From Gilvimarinus sp. 2_MG-2023 (GTDB taxonomy: Bacteria > Pseudomonadota > Gammaproteobacteria > Pseudomonadales > Cellvibrionaceae), in the NCBI RefSeq assembly GCF_030547685.1, contig NZ_JAUOQM010000053.1:89223-153222 (forward strand): DNA of 64,000 nt, read 5' to 3'. Under the pieces are notes generated by a model. That model saw nothing but the letters and a program-made list of their open reading frames with translations. It was not told where the DNA came from and did no database searches. Positions 38,103-47,448 of the stretch are shown here, piece by piece (the first letter of the stretch is position 1; the number at the start of each line of letters is the position of its first letter). The position numbers and the translations under genes are program-made.

Positions 38103-38716
38103 ATGGACCTCGGATTTATACTTGATAGTGATTGGACGTCTAGTTGAGAGATAAGGCGATCATGGAGAGCTGGCCAGCTAAGATTCGCGCTTGAAAAAAA
38201 ATCCACGATAATTCCCTGTCGATTCAGCAAATAAACATTTCCACGATGATTGGCAATATCAGGGGCTCTATCACCCAGTTCAAAACGTAGGCGGCTTAAT
38301 TGTTTATCAGCAAGTTGCACCGACTCAATACCAAGGGAATCGACAAAACGGCGACGACGCTCCACCGTATCGTGCGTGGCGTCTAACGTTACAAATAGTA
38401 TTTGTAACAGCTGCGGGTCTCGATGACGGGCAACTGTCGCCAGCTCCGCCAACGTAGCGGGGCAAATCGAATCACAGGACAGATAGCCGAGAAAAAGTAG
38501 TGTGAATGGAGCTTGACTCGAAGCTAGCGAACTTCGATCGCCGTCAATATTAATCCAGGAAAAAGGTGTTATCGTTAACACAGGCTTAATTGCCCAGAGA
38601 GAAGCCAACCATAAACACAACGGCAGCCCAATGACGGTCAGCGCCAATACGCTAACTTTGACAAACAAACGGTAAGGCAAAGCCACCGCGAACAACCTCT
38701 CTATGCTGCACGGCAA
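38099..38716 (-). CDS. SCO1/SenC family copper/thiol protein
   Basis: This 205-residue membrane-anchored thioredoxin-fold protein has a TM anchor at about 20-43 and the copper-binding CxxxC motif (C81-DSI-C85), with [10 protein letters not shown] near the end. SCO proteins deliver copper to or reduce the CuA site of cytochrome oxidase, and some act as thiol-disulfide sensors. No oxidase genes are adjacent. Instead it is coupled by a four-base overlap to a chemoreceptor, an unusual pairing. Confidence 0.83.
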   Translation of the reverse strand: MPCSIERLFAVALPYRLFVKVSVLALTVIGLPLCLWLASLWAIKPVLTITPFSWINIDGDRSSLASSQAPFTLLFLGYLSCDSICPATLAELATVARHRDPQLLQILFVTLDATHDTVERRRRFVDSLGIESVQLADKQLSRLRFELGDRAPDIANHRGNVYLLNRQGIIVDFFSSANLSWPALHDRLISQLDVQSLSSINPRSI

Positions 38717-39071
38717 CCTTTCAGTTTAAGATCGCCCCACAATAGAACCAACATAGCGTACCAAAGCACAAATAAAGCCTCGTTTGGCACACAATAATAA
38801 AAGAGCCTGACTATATTGCCCAATTATAGTGCATAACACAGTAATGCACACCACCTAGTCGAGGCTTGTCACCTCATCTGCGCAGGATAATTTCACTTAA
38901 GTCGTCGCTAATGCTTAAATATCGCTATAGAAACGAACCGGCCAGTATCGTCGCCCTATCCAAGCGCTTATACCTGCACTAAAACGGCCGTGAATGACAC
39001 TGTCAGTAGGATAATTAGGAGCAACCTCAGCCCCATAAAGTTACTGATAAGCCGCCAATCAGAGACCCCCT
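38717..39071. other. 355-base region between SCO and methyltransferase genes
   Basis: Nothing convincing was seen apart from divergent promoter space. Short frames here have no recognisable product. Confidence 0.5.
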
Positions 39072-39872
39072 ATGAAGCGCAATGCAGACACAAGGATAGA
39101 TCAAGCCTCTGCCTCCACTCTGGGAGAGAGGGCAGATGTGTACTCATACCCTCAATTTCGCCCCTGTTCGAAATGGGTTGGCATTAGCCCGAAAGAAGGT
39201 ATCAAGCTCTATACGCCGAGTAGCGCAAATAGTTCACTGACAAGAAATAACATAACCCAAGAACAGATAGCATGCCCCTCTAAAAGGTCTAGTTGCGGAA
39301 GGCGGCGTGGCTCGTTAGTCAGTATTGAGGTCTTGCGCCCATTGAACCACAAGCGCATCGGTGCTGAGCTCACCATCCACTACCAGTTCTTTGATACGCT
39401 ATTCGGTGAAATGATGGCGGCCAGCACACATAGAGGGGTTTGCTTTGCTCAGTACTTTGCCAAACGCTCCACGGCGCTGACAGCTCTAAACGCTTTTTTT
39501 CCACAAGCTACTGTTGTTGCTTCGTCCTCACAACACTTAGTAGCCTTACAACAATATCTTCAAAACCAATTACTGCCTGAGAGCAAAGTAAAGCTACATC
39601 TTATCGCTACACCTTTTCAACTTAATGTCTGGCAAGCTCTGCTTAAAATCCCCCTCGGTCAGTTAGCCACATATTCAGACATCGCAGAAATGATAGGTCA
39701 GCCAAAATCTGCTCGAGCTGTGGGCTCTGCCATCGGGAAAAATCCCCTCGCCTTAATAATTCCTTGTCATCGTGTAATAAAAGCCAACGGCGACCTAGGG
39801 CAATACCGTTGGGGAAAAGCTCGCAAAGCAGCTATTATAAACTGGGAGGCCACTCACTCTTCTGGCGCTTGA
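39072..39872 (+). CDS. Methylated-DNA-protein cysteine methyltransferase with eroded N-terminal HTH
   Basis: The C-terminal part (about 100-262) is a complete O6-alkylguanine-DNA methyltransferase, with acceptor Cys in IIPCHRVI and the LNVWQALLKIPLGQLATYSDIA helix. It repairs O6-methylguanine by suicidal transfer. Residues 10-97 align loosely with the AraC HTH of HTH-MGMT fusions (KWVGISPKEGIKLY recalls the WVGISPKKFLQYLT helix; SIEVLRP recalls SIEAMTP), but much of the HTH is not recognisable. Translation may start later. The 3' end overlaps the convergent mscS gene by 19 bases. Confidence 0.8.
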   Translation: MKRNADTRIDQASASTLGERADVYSYPQFRPCSKWVGISPKEGIKLYTPSSANSSLTRNNITQEQIACPSKRSSCGRRRGSLVSIEVLRPLNHKRIGAELTIHYQFFDTLFGEMMAASTHRGVCFAQYFAKRSTALTALNAFFPQATVVASSSQHLVALQQYLQNQLLPESKVKLHLIATPFQLNVWQALLKIPLGQLATYSDIAEMIGQPKSARAVGSAIGKNPLALIIPCHRVIKANGDLGQYRWGKARKAAIINWEATHSSGA

Positions 39873-41299
39873 CGCGGGGAGCCTTGCTGGTCTTCTGCCC
39901 CATGACTTCCCTGCGTGGCGTGATCAATGGTGAATTTAGCCGATGTAGCCTCGCCTTGTTTATTTTCACCAAAATAAAGTGTTTGATGCGGAAACGGAAT
40001 CTCAATATTGCGCTTATCAAACGCATATTTCATACGGCGGTTAAATTCTCGGCCAACCTCCCATTGATGTATGGGTTTAGTTTTAATACGTGCCTTAATC
40101 ATAACCGCACTGTCGGCAAAGGCATTGACCCCCAGAATTTCCAGCGGCTCCAGAATGAATTGACTATAGTAATCATCAGCTATCAACTCTGAACTGATGT
40201 CATTTAACACCGCGCAAACTTCATCTGTATTTTCACGGTAGGCCACGCCGATATCAAACAAGTAATAGCTAAAGATTTTAGTGAAATTTTTCACCACTGT
40301 AATTTCACTGCAGGGAACGGTGTACACACAGCCATCCAGGTCTCGCAATTGAATTTTTCGCAACGTGATTTTCTCTACAATGCCGGTTCGCTCACCCACA
40401 GTAATCACATCGCCCACATTGACCAAATCTTCAAGAACGATAATAAAACCATTCAAAACATCCTTAATCAAGGCTTGAGCGGCAAAACCGACCGCAATAC
40501 CAATCACACCCGCGCTGGCCAAAATAGGGGTGACATTAACCCCCATTTCCGAGATAAGGGTAATAGCGAACAATAAAATCATGACGCCGTAAATAATATT
40601 CCTAACAATAGGAATTAGGGTATTAATTCGAGCGCTGTCTTTAATGGCCAAACGATGAAAGTAGCTTTCAATGGCTGCCGATACCAACTCAAAAACAATT
40701 AGCAACACAACAAAGGCTAAAGAAAAATTGACCGCCTGAGCCAGCCATCCCGTTATTGTATCGGCCAAGACTAACTCGGCATCCCCTCCCCACCAAATTA
40801 CAAATAGCGTTAACGCGCAAAGTAATACTACCACCACATGAATCATGGCACTCAACACACGGCGGTATAGCTTTAAGCGCTTTCGATTAAACCGCAACTT
40901 GTGATCGTTGCTGATAACTTTCTTATAGATTTTTTTACTACCCGCCGCCACTAACATTATAACCACACCGGTAATGATTAATACGATAGCCGTGGCAACG
41001 CCTTTAGCGGCCCAAGAGGCCGAGAAACCTAGTGCTTCTAACCAGCTGTTAATCTGCGCTTCCCAAGAGATGGCGATTTCATTGACATCGATAACCTGAT
41101 CGAGATGTAGACTCAATGCCGGCTCGTTCGATTCAGAGCTTTCATTAGGCGAGCACGAATCGCCTTGGCATGCAGACGATGCGCTGCTACTTTGCGCCGA
41201 AGATTCAGATGTCGATAAAAGATCAAGTGCGGTTTGCGAGAAGCCAACATTAAAACAGCCCAGCAAAATAATGGCGATTAAATAGCGACAAATCGGCAT
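39854..41299 (-). CDS. MscS-family mechanosensitive channel
   Basis: This 481-residue protein has a signal peptide (1-22), a periplasmic Ser/Glu-rich segment (about 25-85), three or four TM helices, and the MscS pore and beta domain (about 250-400: ASAGVIGIAVGFAAQALIKD, then GVIDVGD-like LVNVGDVITV). It should gate on membrane tension and release solutes on hypo-osmotic shock. The Gly/Ala-rich pore helix is intact. It is likely transcribed alone and borders the stress island. Confidence 0.9.
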   Translation of the reverse strand: MPICRYLIAIILLGCFNVGFSQTALDLLSTSESSAQSSSASSACQGDSCSPNESSESNEPALSLHLDQVIDVNEIAISWEAQINSWLEALGFSASWAAKGVATAIVLIITGVVIMLVAAGSKKIYKKVISNDHKLRFNRKRLKLYRRVLSAMIHVVVVLLCALTLFVIWWGGDAELVLADTITGWLAQAVNFSLAFVVLLIVFELVSAAIESYFHRLAIKDSARINTLIPIVRNIIYGVMILLFAITLISEMGVNVTPILASAGVIGIAVGFAAQALIKDVLNGFIIVLEDLVNVGDVITVGERTGIVEKITLRKIQLRDLDGCVYTVPCSEITVVKNFTKIFSYYLFDIGVAYRENTDEVCAVLNDISSELIADDYYSQFILEPLEILGVNAFADSAVMIKARIKTKPIHQWEVGREFNRRMKYAFDKRNIEIPFPHQTLYFGENKQGEATSAKFTIDHATQGSHGAEDQQGSPRQAPEE

Positions 41300-41343
41300 A
41301 GAACAGCACCCTCATTTTTGGAAAGTCATTTTGTTTATACGAA

Positions 41344-41381
41344 GAAAAACGGCAGACCATAATAATTGGCCTGCCGTTTTG
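41344..41381 (-). terminator. Intrinsic terminator (bidirectional-looking)
   Basis: AAAACGGCAGGCC / GGTCTGCCGTTTT forms a 13-bp stem with one G-T pair and a 9-base loop, flanked by A- and T-runs. It ends the small lipoprotein transcript on the minus strand. Confidence 0.85.
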
Positions 41382-41427
41382 AGTTAACCTTTAGGCTCGG
41401 GAATTAATTCACGGGCCTCTTTACGGA

Positions 41428-41634
41428 TTAACAATTTTCGCCGGAAACCTCTTCACAAGCATCTTCAGCAGAATCGCCAATAGAATCAGCTGCATCTTCT
41501 GCGGCATCACGAGTTGACTCGGCGGCCTGATCCAATTTTTGACCCACTTCCTCGGCAGCACCATCGTTGTTGTCACAAGCGGCTAAAGGCAGGGCGATTA
41601 TCAGCATTAGGGCAAAGCGTTTCATTAAATCCAT
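41428..41634 (-). CDS. Small acidic lipoprotein
   Basis: This 68-residue protein has a lipoprotein signal (LPLAAC) and a short, strongly acidic, Ala-rich helical body ending in two Cys (DACEEVSGENC). The start at 41634 is favoured by GGAGG five bases upstream; the frame is open further upstream but crosses the promoter. A near-perfect sigma-54 element lies 45 bases upstream of the start. The function is unknown; composition recalls small envelope-stress lipoproteins. Confidence 0.75.
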   Translation of the reverse strand: MDLMKRFALMLIIALPLAACDNNDGAAEEVGQKLDQAAESTRDAAEDAADSIGDSAEDACEEVSGENC

Positions 41635-41678
41635 AAAATCCTCCAAGTCATTCAATTTATATAAGACACTTAACCTAT

Positions 41679-41695
41679 TGCTCAAATCGTGCCAA
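41679..41695 (-). promoter_or_regulatory. Sigma-54 promoter of the small lipoprotein
   Basis: On the minus strand TTGGCACGATTTGAGCA has GG-N10-GC spacing and matches the TTGGCACG-N4-TTGCW consensus well. It is 15/17 identical to the element before the BON gene at 50074. Confidence 0.7.
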
Positions 41696-41841
41696 AACTT
41701 GTTGGACCTACCAATAAAACCATAAGCCATTGAATATATTGATTTTTTTATTTTATCGAGAAGGTATGTGAGAAATTAATAATAAAAAACTCGCATTACT
41801 TCTGAGGCAGACAAGCATAATGGTGAAAACAGTTGAAAATA

Positions 41842-43767
41842 TTACAGAGCCTTCAAATCTTGCAGGCTAACCGGTTTTAATAAGCTTGCTGATATTCCAG
41901 CTGCTTGCAATTCTTCACGGTCACGAGCCTCACCACTAAGCAGTATGATTTCAAGGTCTGGCTTAAAGGATGTGACTTTTTCAGCAACCTGAAACCCACT
42001 AATATCGGGAAGATTTAAATCGGTCAATAGCAAATCGACGTTATTGTCTTGGACGACTTGCACTGCTTGCTCTCCGCACTCTGCCGTTAAGACACGCCAA
42101 CCAATCAACTCTAATAAGCTAGCAGTGGCCTTTAGGGCATCCCTATCATCATCCACAACAGCAATTGTACGAGTACCAACCACCTGCGCTGACAGTGATT
42201 GTGCAGGTAAAAATTTAGCTAGATTTTGATAAAGCTGCAACCGATCCACAGGTTTACTAATGTAACCGGTGAAACCAGACTTCAGGCACTTATCCATATC
42301 GCCTTTCATATGCGCTGCAGTTAAGGCGATCACCGGTTGCTGAAAGCCCTTCTCCCGCATTTTGGCAACCGCATTATGACCATCTAGGACTGGCATATGA
42401 ATATCCATTAACACCAAGTCTATACGACCTACACTGGATTGAGCATCCAGCTCCATGGCTTTTACAGCCTCTTGTCCATTGCGAGCATAAATAACATCCG
42501 CCCCACACTGGCGGACAAAGTGTCCAATTAAACTTCGAATATCGGGTAAATCATCCACCACTAAGACACGTCCACTCAGCTTTGGAATATCTGAGCTCAG
42601 TGCTCTATGTTCGACACTCTCTAGAGAGAAATCACAAAGTTCATCGAAGTTCTCGGCATCAATCTCAATTGAAAAAGAGAATTCACTGCCCTCGCCAGGC
42701 TCACTACTCACGGCTATACTTCCGCCAAGTCGCTGTGTTAGCTGCTGACTAATCGCCAACCCCAAACCAGTTCCCGCCCTAGGCTCAGCGTAAGAGTTCT
42801 TTGCTTGTACAAACGGATGGAAAATATCTTTCGCGACATCTTCCTGAATACCTACACCAGTATCCTTCACCGCAAAGGATAACCAATTTCTCATGTCGTG
42901 CTGATAAGCTGATACTGTCAAAGACACTTGCCCGTAATCGGTAAATTTTATGGCATTGCCTAATAAATTCAACAAAATTTGACGCAGGCGGGTTGGATCA
43001 GTACGAACTTTTCGTGGTATCGGATTTGGACACTCAATATTAATATCCAAAGATTTATCAACGGCGGCGCCGTGCATTAAAAAATAAATATCGGTTAAAA
43101 AAGAAGATAAGAATACATCTTTGTATTCTAACTCAAGTTTTCCAGCTTCAATTTTTGACAAATCAAGAATATCATTCAACAAACCCAGCAAATGCTTGCC
43201 GTTTCTATGCACAACCTTCAAGTGTCCTAAAGATTCAGAATCGTACTGATTGTTCATTAACAGTTCAGTAAAGCCTAAAATTGCCGATAATGGGGTGCGA
43301 AGCTCATGGCTTAGATGAGCTAGAAATTCACTTTTAGAACGATTCTCAGCCTCAGCCTTCATTCGCTCAACACGCTCTTTTTCCATATCACGGCGAGACA
43401 GTGCATAACGGATAGAGCGAGCAAGTTGCTCAGAGGAAAGATTTTCTTTAACTAAATAATCAACGGCGCCAGCCTCAAGGGCTTTCATGTCAATTTCGCT
43501 TTGATGCATTCCAGTTAATAAAATAACTGGCCCGCTAAAGCCGCAATTATGAGCCTCAGCCAACAACTCAATACCGTCATTGGCACCAAGCTGGTAATCC
43601 ATTAAACAAAGGTCATGACGATTAAGTGATAATATTCGCCTCCCTTCATCAAAGCTAGACGCCCATTCAATTCGATAATGACCAGAAGAGATATCTTCTA
43701 GTAAATCGCGAGTAAGTAGAAAATCATCCTCGTCGTCATCAACAATTAACAGGTCTATTTTATCCAT
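41842..43767 (-). CDS. Hybrid histidine kinase: REC-HisKA-HATPase-REC-REC
   Basis: This 641-residue soluble protein has an N-terminal receiver (about 1-120, LLIVDDDEDDF) and a HisKA domain (about 143-210, phospho-acceptor His in FLAHLSHELRTPLSAI). A HATPase_c domain follows (about 253-370, with GTGLGLAI), then two receivers (about 396-515 and 527-641). It lacks a transmembrane or PAS sensor, so input is likely phosphotransfer to the first receiver. It is the last gene of the five-gene operon, 37 bases after the single-domain receiver gene. Confidence 0.92.
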   Translation of the reverse strand: MDKIDLLIVDDDEDDFLLTRDLLEDISSGHYRIEWASSFDEGRRILSLNRHDLCLMDYQLGANDGIELLAEAHNCGFSGPVILLTGMHQSEIDMKALEAGAVDYLVKENLSSEQLARSIRYALSRRDMEKERVERMKAEAENRSKSEFLAHLSHELRTPLSAILGFTELLMNNQYDSESLGHLKVVHRNGKHLLGLLNDILDLSKIEAGKLELEYKDVFLSSFLTDIYFLMHGAAVDKSLDINIECPNPIPRKVRTDPTRLRQILLNLLGNAIKFTDYGQVSLTVSAYQHDMRNWLSFAVKDTGVGIQEDVAKDIFHPFVQAKNSYAEPRAGTGLGLAISQQLTQRLGGSIAVSSEPGEGSEFSFSIEIDAENFDELCDFSLESVEHRALSSDIPKLSGRVLVVDDLPDIRSLIGHFVRQCGADVIYARNGQEAVKAMELDAQSSVGRIDLVLMDIHMPVLDGHNAVAKMREKGFQQPVIALTAAHMKGDMDKCLKSGFTGYISKPVDRLQLYQNLAKFLPAQSLSAQVVGTRTIAVVDDDRDALKATASLLELIGWRVLTAECGEQAVQVVQDNNVDLLLTDLNLPDISGFQVAEKVTSFKPDLEIILLSGEARDREELQAAGISASLLKPVSLQDLKAL

Positions 43768-43804
43768 GAACTTCTTGATTACTTTGTGTATGAATTAGGG
43801 GCAA

Positions 43805-44248
43805 TTATGGCAACTCAACGAACTCTACCCAATAACGTCCCAATGTACGCATTAACTCAACCAACACATCAAAGGTAACAGGCTTAGTAATATACGATGC
43901 GGCCCCTTGATCATAACCACGCAACATATCCTCTTCAGCCTTAGAGGTAGTAAGAATCACAACAGGAATACGCTTTAACACGGGGTCCTTTTTGAGCTCA
44001 GCTAATGCCTCTCGACCATCCATTTTGGGCATATTTAAATCGAGCAGAATTAAACCGGGCAGTGGATGCGCTGTGCGATCGGCGTATTTATGATCACCGC
44101 GTAGGTACTCTAATAACTCCACTCCATTTTCAACAAAATGTAAATCATTTAAAACTCGACTTTCTACAAGGGCCTCAGATGCCAACAGGCGATCATCTTC
44201 GTCATCATCTGCCATCAAAATAATCAGTGGTTTCTTTTGGCTGTTCAT
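43805..44248 (-). CDS. Single-domain response regulator (Rcp1-like)
   Basis: This 147-residue receiver has the acidic pocket ADDDEDDRL, phospho-acceptor Asp in GLILLDLNMPKMDG, and the conserved Thr/Lys (VILTTSK, YITKPV). It has no output domain. Its start overlaps the stop of the CHASE3 kinase by four bases, so it is the obvious partner of that kinase. The phytochrome-like kinase plus Rcp1-like receiver pairing is common. Confidence 0.92.
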   Translation of the reverse strand: MNSQKKPLIILMADDDEDDRLLASEALVESRVLNDLHFVENGVELLEYLRGDHKYADRTAHPLPGLILLDLNMPKMDGREALAELKKDPVLKRIPVVILTTSKAEEDMLRGYDQGAASYITKPVTFDVLVELMRTLGRYWVEFVELP

Positions 44249-45738
44249 TCTACGTCCTCCAGTGACTCTAAATTAACTTGCTTACTGGGCAAATCAAACT
44301 GAAATGTTGCGCCTTTACCGGGCGCGCTAATTGCCACTATAGTACCACCATGGCGCTCGATAATCTTACGACACAACGCAAGGCCTATTCCCGTTCCTTT
44401 ATATTCATCTCTACCATGCAATCGTTGAAATAAGTTAAACACCTTATCGGCGTATTGCTCATCGAAACCGATACCATTATCCACGAATGTAAAACGCCAC
44501 CACTGCCCAGTAAGCTGCTCATACTCATCGCCCAAATCAACCGCCTCACAAGTAACGGCAATGCTTGGGTTAACGCCTGAACGCCTAAATTTAATGCTAT
44601 TACTTAATAAGTTCATCATTACTTGCCGTAACTGTGAAGCATCGGCATAAATCTCTGGAAGCTCACCCACCTCAACAACGGCACCAGAATCCTCAAGCGC
44701 AAACTCTAAATCTTCTAGAGCACCGGCCACTACTTCATTGAGATCAACCAGCTTAAAAGGTTCCTGCCGTGTGGTCACCCTTGAAAAACTAAGTAAGTCA
44801 TCAATTAGCTGTGACATACGCTCTGAGGCAGCATGCATTCGTTCTACATAATCAGCGCCACGCTCATCTAGGGACTCTTTATATTTCTGCCTTAGTCGAT
44901 CACCAAAGGCTCGAATTTTTCGCAGTGGCTCCTGCAAATCATGTGAAGCAATAAAAGCGAACTCTTCCAGCTCTCGGTTACTTCGCTGTAGTTCATCTGA
45001 ATACTGCTCTAAAGCAAATGTACGATTAGCCACTTTTTCTTCTAATTCATTATTGGCTTTCTCAATCTCGTAATTCAATAACTGTATTTTCCGTGAGTGC
45101 CTATATACTGAGATGAAAATCCCTATCGCCAATAGCAAGCCTACAACATTAGTCGCCATTAAAACTGAAAATATTATTTTTCTGTCTTCTGTTGCCACAG
45201 TGCGATTATCATTTAAAAGCTCACGCTCTTCAGCTGCCATCTCACCAATTAAAGTATCGATCTCACGCATAAGTTCGATACCCACATCATTCTTTAATTC
45301 CTCAATTGCTTCACTTCTTTGCCCCAAATGAACCAAATGAACTTTTTCTTGCATTCGATCAATTTTTTTATTAATTAATATCTTTAATTTATCAAACCGT
45401 ATTAGCTGCTCCGCAATTTCAGTATTTGAATTTGACAGCTCTTGTAGCAACCGATCAATATCTTCCATGGCTTTGTGATAGGGCGCCAAATATTGGCCAT
45501 CAGCGGTTAGCAAATAACCCCGCTTTCCTGTTTCCGCACTGACCAGTGATGCTTTTAGATCTTGCACAAGCGCCAAAACCTGCAGCGTATTACTAATGCT
45601 TAGGTTGTTATCGTGCAACACACTAATTGATCGGTAGGCTGACCCCATGCTGGCAAGAAAAAACACCACCACTGAAATCAATACCCAACCCCATGTTCGC
45701 GTACTGTAATAATGTGAACTCATTACGTCGCTACTCAT
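44245..45738 (-). CDS. CHASE3-domain sensor histidine kinase
   Basis: This 497-residue kinase has TM1 (about 13-33), a periplasmic CHASE3 helical sensor (about 36-185), TM2 (about 190-212) and a coiled coil. HisKA has the acceptor His in FAFIASHDLQEPLRKI, and HATPase_c ends with GTGIGLALC. The H-box is of the phytochrome-like kind. Its start overlaps the 73-residue DHp-like gene by eight bases and its stop overlaps the receiver gene by four, indicating a tightly coupled operon. Confidence 0.92.
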   Translation of the reverse strand: MSSDVMSSHYYSTRTWGWVLISVVVFFLASMGSAYRSISVLHDNNLSISNTLQVLALVQDLKASLVSAETGKRGYLLTADGQYLAPYHKAMEDIDRLLQELSNSNTEIAEQLIRFDKLKILINKKIDRMQEKVHLVHLGQRSEAIEELKNDVGIELMREIDTLIGEMAAEERELLNDNRTVATEDRKIIFSVLMATNVVGLLLAIGIFISVYRHSRKIQLLNYEIEKANNELEEKVANRTFALEQYSDELQRSNRELEEFAFIASHDLQEPLRKIRAFGDRLRQKYKESLDERGADYVERMHAASERMSQLIDDLLSFSRVTTRQEPFKLVDLNEVVAGALEDLEFALEDSGAVVEVGELPEIYADASQLRQVMMNLLSNSIKFRRSGVNPSIAVTCEAVDLGDEYEQLTGQWWRFTFVDNGIGFDEQYADKVFNLFQRLHGRDEYKGTGIGLALCRKIIERHGGTIVAISAPGKGATFQFDLPSKQVNLESLEDVE

Positions 45739-45952
45739 CAGGGCTAGACTTGGAATCTTTTAAATAACTTGACAGCACATCTAACGATTGACTGCAGCGT
45801 TTGCACTCGTTCACAATCGTATCAAATATAGCCATCGCCTTTTCTTTATCATTGATAGTTTCTAATGTTAATTTACCCAATTCCGCATTCACAGAAATAT
45901 TATTCAATGGATTGCGAGCGTCGTGAATTAACTTCTTAACGTCTTCATTCAT
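45731..45952 (-). CDS. Stand-alone DHp (HisKA-like) protein
   Basis: This 73-residue protein consists of little more than a two-helix hairpin with the H-box-like motif LIHDARNPLNNISVNAEL, where H and RNPLN mimic the phospho-acceptor region of histidine kinases. No ATPase domain follows. It begins immediately after the stop of the sigma-54 activator gene (TAAATG) and overlaps the CHASE3 kinase gene by eight bases. It could be a phosphotransfer intermediate or a decoy or dimerisation partner of the kinases. Confidence 0.75.
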   Translation of the reverse strand: MNEDVKKLIHDARNPLNNISVNAELGKLTLETINDKEKAMAIFDTIVNECKRCSQSLDVLSSYLKDSKSSPDE

Positions 45953-47275
45953 TTAAGCTGTCTCCTCTGAATAACTATTTAATCGGTTATACAGAGTTTT
46001 TAAGCTTACCCCGAGAACTTCCGCCGTTTTCTTTTTGTCGCCATCGTAGTGTTTAAGGGTGGATTCAATTAATTCCCGCTCAACATCTTCAACAGTTTTA
46101 CCTACTGTTATACCCGGGCTGCTATTTTCAGCCTTAGAAAATGGTGACGTGAAATTTTCAGGAAGCACCAATAGATTTGTCGTAACATCCGCCATTATGT
46201 AAGCCCTATGAATGGCATGGCGAAGCTCACGAACATTACCTGGCCAATCATAGGTAGACAAACGCTCTAAAGATTTCTCATCTACACCGATATCCGATTC
46301 ATATTCACGATTAAAGCCTTTGATAAAATGCTCTACCAATAATGGGATATCTTCTTTTCTTTCACGCAACGGAGGAATTGTAATGGGGAAAACTGCCAAT
46401 CGATAATACATATCTTCGCGCAGACACTTTTCTTCAGCTAGTTGCGCTTCACTGCGATTTGTAGCGGAAACCACACGACAGTTAACATTAATAAGCTCCG
46501 TACCGCCGATACGAGTCAGCTTTTGAGTTTCCAGGACTCTAAGTAAATTGGGCTGTTGATCAATAGGCATTTCGGTAACTTCATCGAGAAATAGTGTTCC
46601 TCCATTTGAACGCTCAAAAACACCTTCTTTGCGTTGTATTGCACCGGTAAATGCTCCCTTTTCATGACCAAACAGCTCACTACCAATAAGCTCACTGGTT
46701 AAAGCACCGCAATTGGCCGCAACTAAGTCTCCTTTGACTTGGCTGGCTGAATGAATGGCCGAAGCCACCATCTCTTTACCAACACCACTCTCCCCCATCA
46801 ACATGACGTTAGCTTTGGTTTTTGCCACACGTTCAATTTGCTGATAAAGATTTGTCATAGGTTTTGATTCACCGACTAAGCAACCAAAATGTAAGTCTTT
46901 ATCAGAATTTAACTCAGCAATACTGCTAGTAGTGGTATCGAGAGCCGCCTTGAGTTGCTGAAGGTCAATAGGTTTTATCAGGTAGGATATATTGGGCCCT
47001 AACAAATCTTTAACTAACGACTTGACCGACGGATGCCCAGTAACCAATGTCACACTACAAGAGTTATGATCTTCAATAGATTCTAATAAATTGAGACCGC
47101 TACCATCGGGGAGTATCAAATCCAGAATTAGATGATCAAAACTTTGACGATTCAATATCTCTTTAGCGCTAGAGAACGATGTTGCACTGGCCACAATATG
47201 GCCAAGCATTTCTAACAACTCACGAGTCGTATTAACAAATGTTTGATCGTCATCAACTAACAGTATTTTCGCCAC
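45953..47275 (-). CDS. NtrC-family sigma-54-dependent response regulator
   Basis: This 440-residue regulator has an N-terminal receiver (about 1-115, phospho-Asp in LILDLILPDGSG). The AAA+ domain (about 130-365) has Walker A GESGVGKE and the sigma-54 contact loop GAFTGA (in ELFGHEKGAFTGA). The Fis-type HTH (about 393-435, KKTAEVLGVSLKTLYNRL) is C-terminal. All parts needed to open sigma-54 promoters are present. It is the first gene of the signalling operon. Several neighbouring stress genes have -24/-12 elements, so local targets are likely. Confidence 0.94.
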   Translation of the reverse strand: MAKILLVDDDQTFVNTTRELLEMLGHIVASATSFSSAKEILNRQSFDHLILDLILPDGSGLNLLESIEDHNSCSVTLVTGHPSVKSLVKDLLGPNISYLIKPIDLQQLKAALDTTTSSIAELNSDKDLHFGCLVGESKPMTNLYQQIERVAKTKANVMLMGESGVGKEMVASAIHSASQVKGDLVAANCGALTSELIGSELFGHEKGAFTGAIQRKEGVFERSNGGTLFLDEVTEMPIDQQPNLLRVLETQKLTRIGGTELINVNCRVVSATNRSEAQLAEEKCLREDMYYRLAVFPITIPPLRERKEDIPLLVEHFIKGFNREYESDIGVDEKSLERLSTYDWPGNVRELRHAIHRAYIMADVTTNLLVLPENFTSPFSKAENSSPGITVGKTVEDVERELIESTLKHYDGDKKKTAEVLGVSLKTLYNRLNSYSEETA

Positions 47276-47448
47276 AACTAATATTCCCCAGTAAAATTTT
47301 TATAGCGCTCCTACTTAAACCGCTGCTTGGTTATTACATTGCGATTTATTGGGCGCACAATCAGACTTATTTGTTAGTCTAAACTAAGCATGATTTATGC
47401 ACAAACGTTATATACATTCCATTTTATAACTAGGCGATAATAATATAA

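Noticed and set aside
41641-41730. Longer start (41730) for the small lipoprotein
   Set aside because: It would place the sigma-54 promoter inside the coding region and bury the lipoprotein signal behind 32 extra residues.
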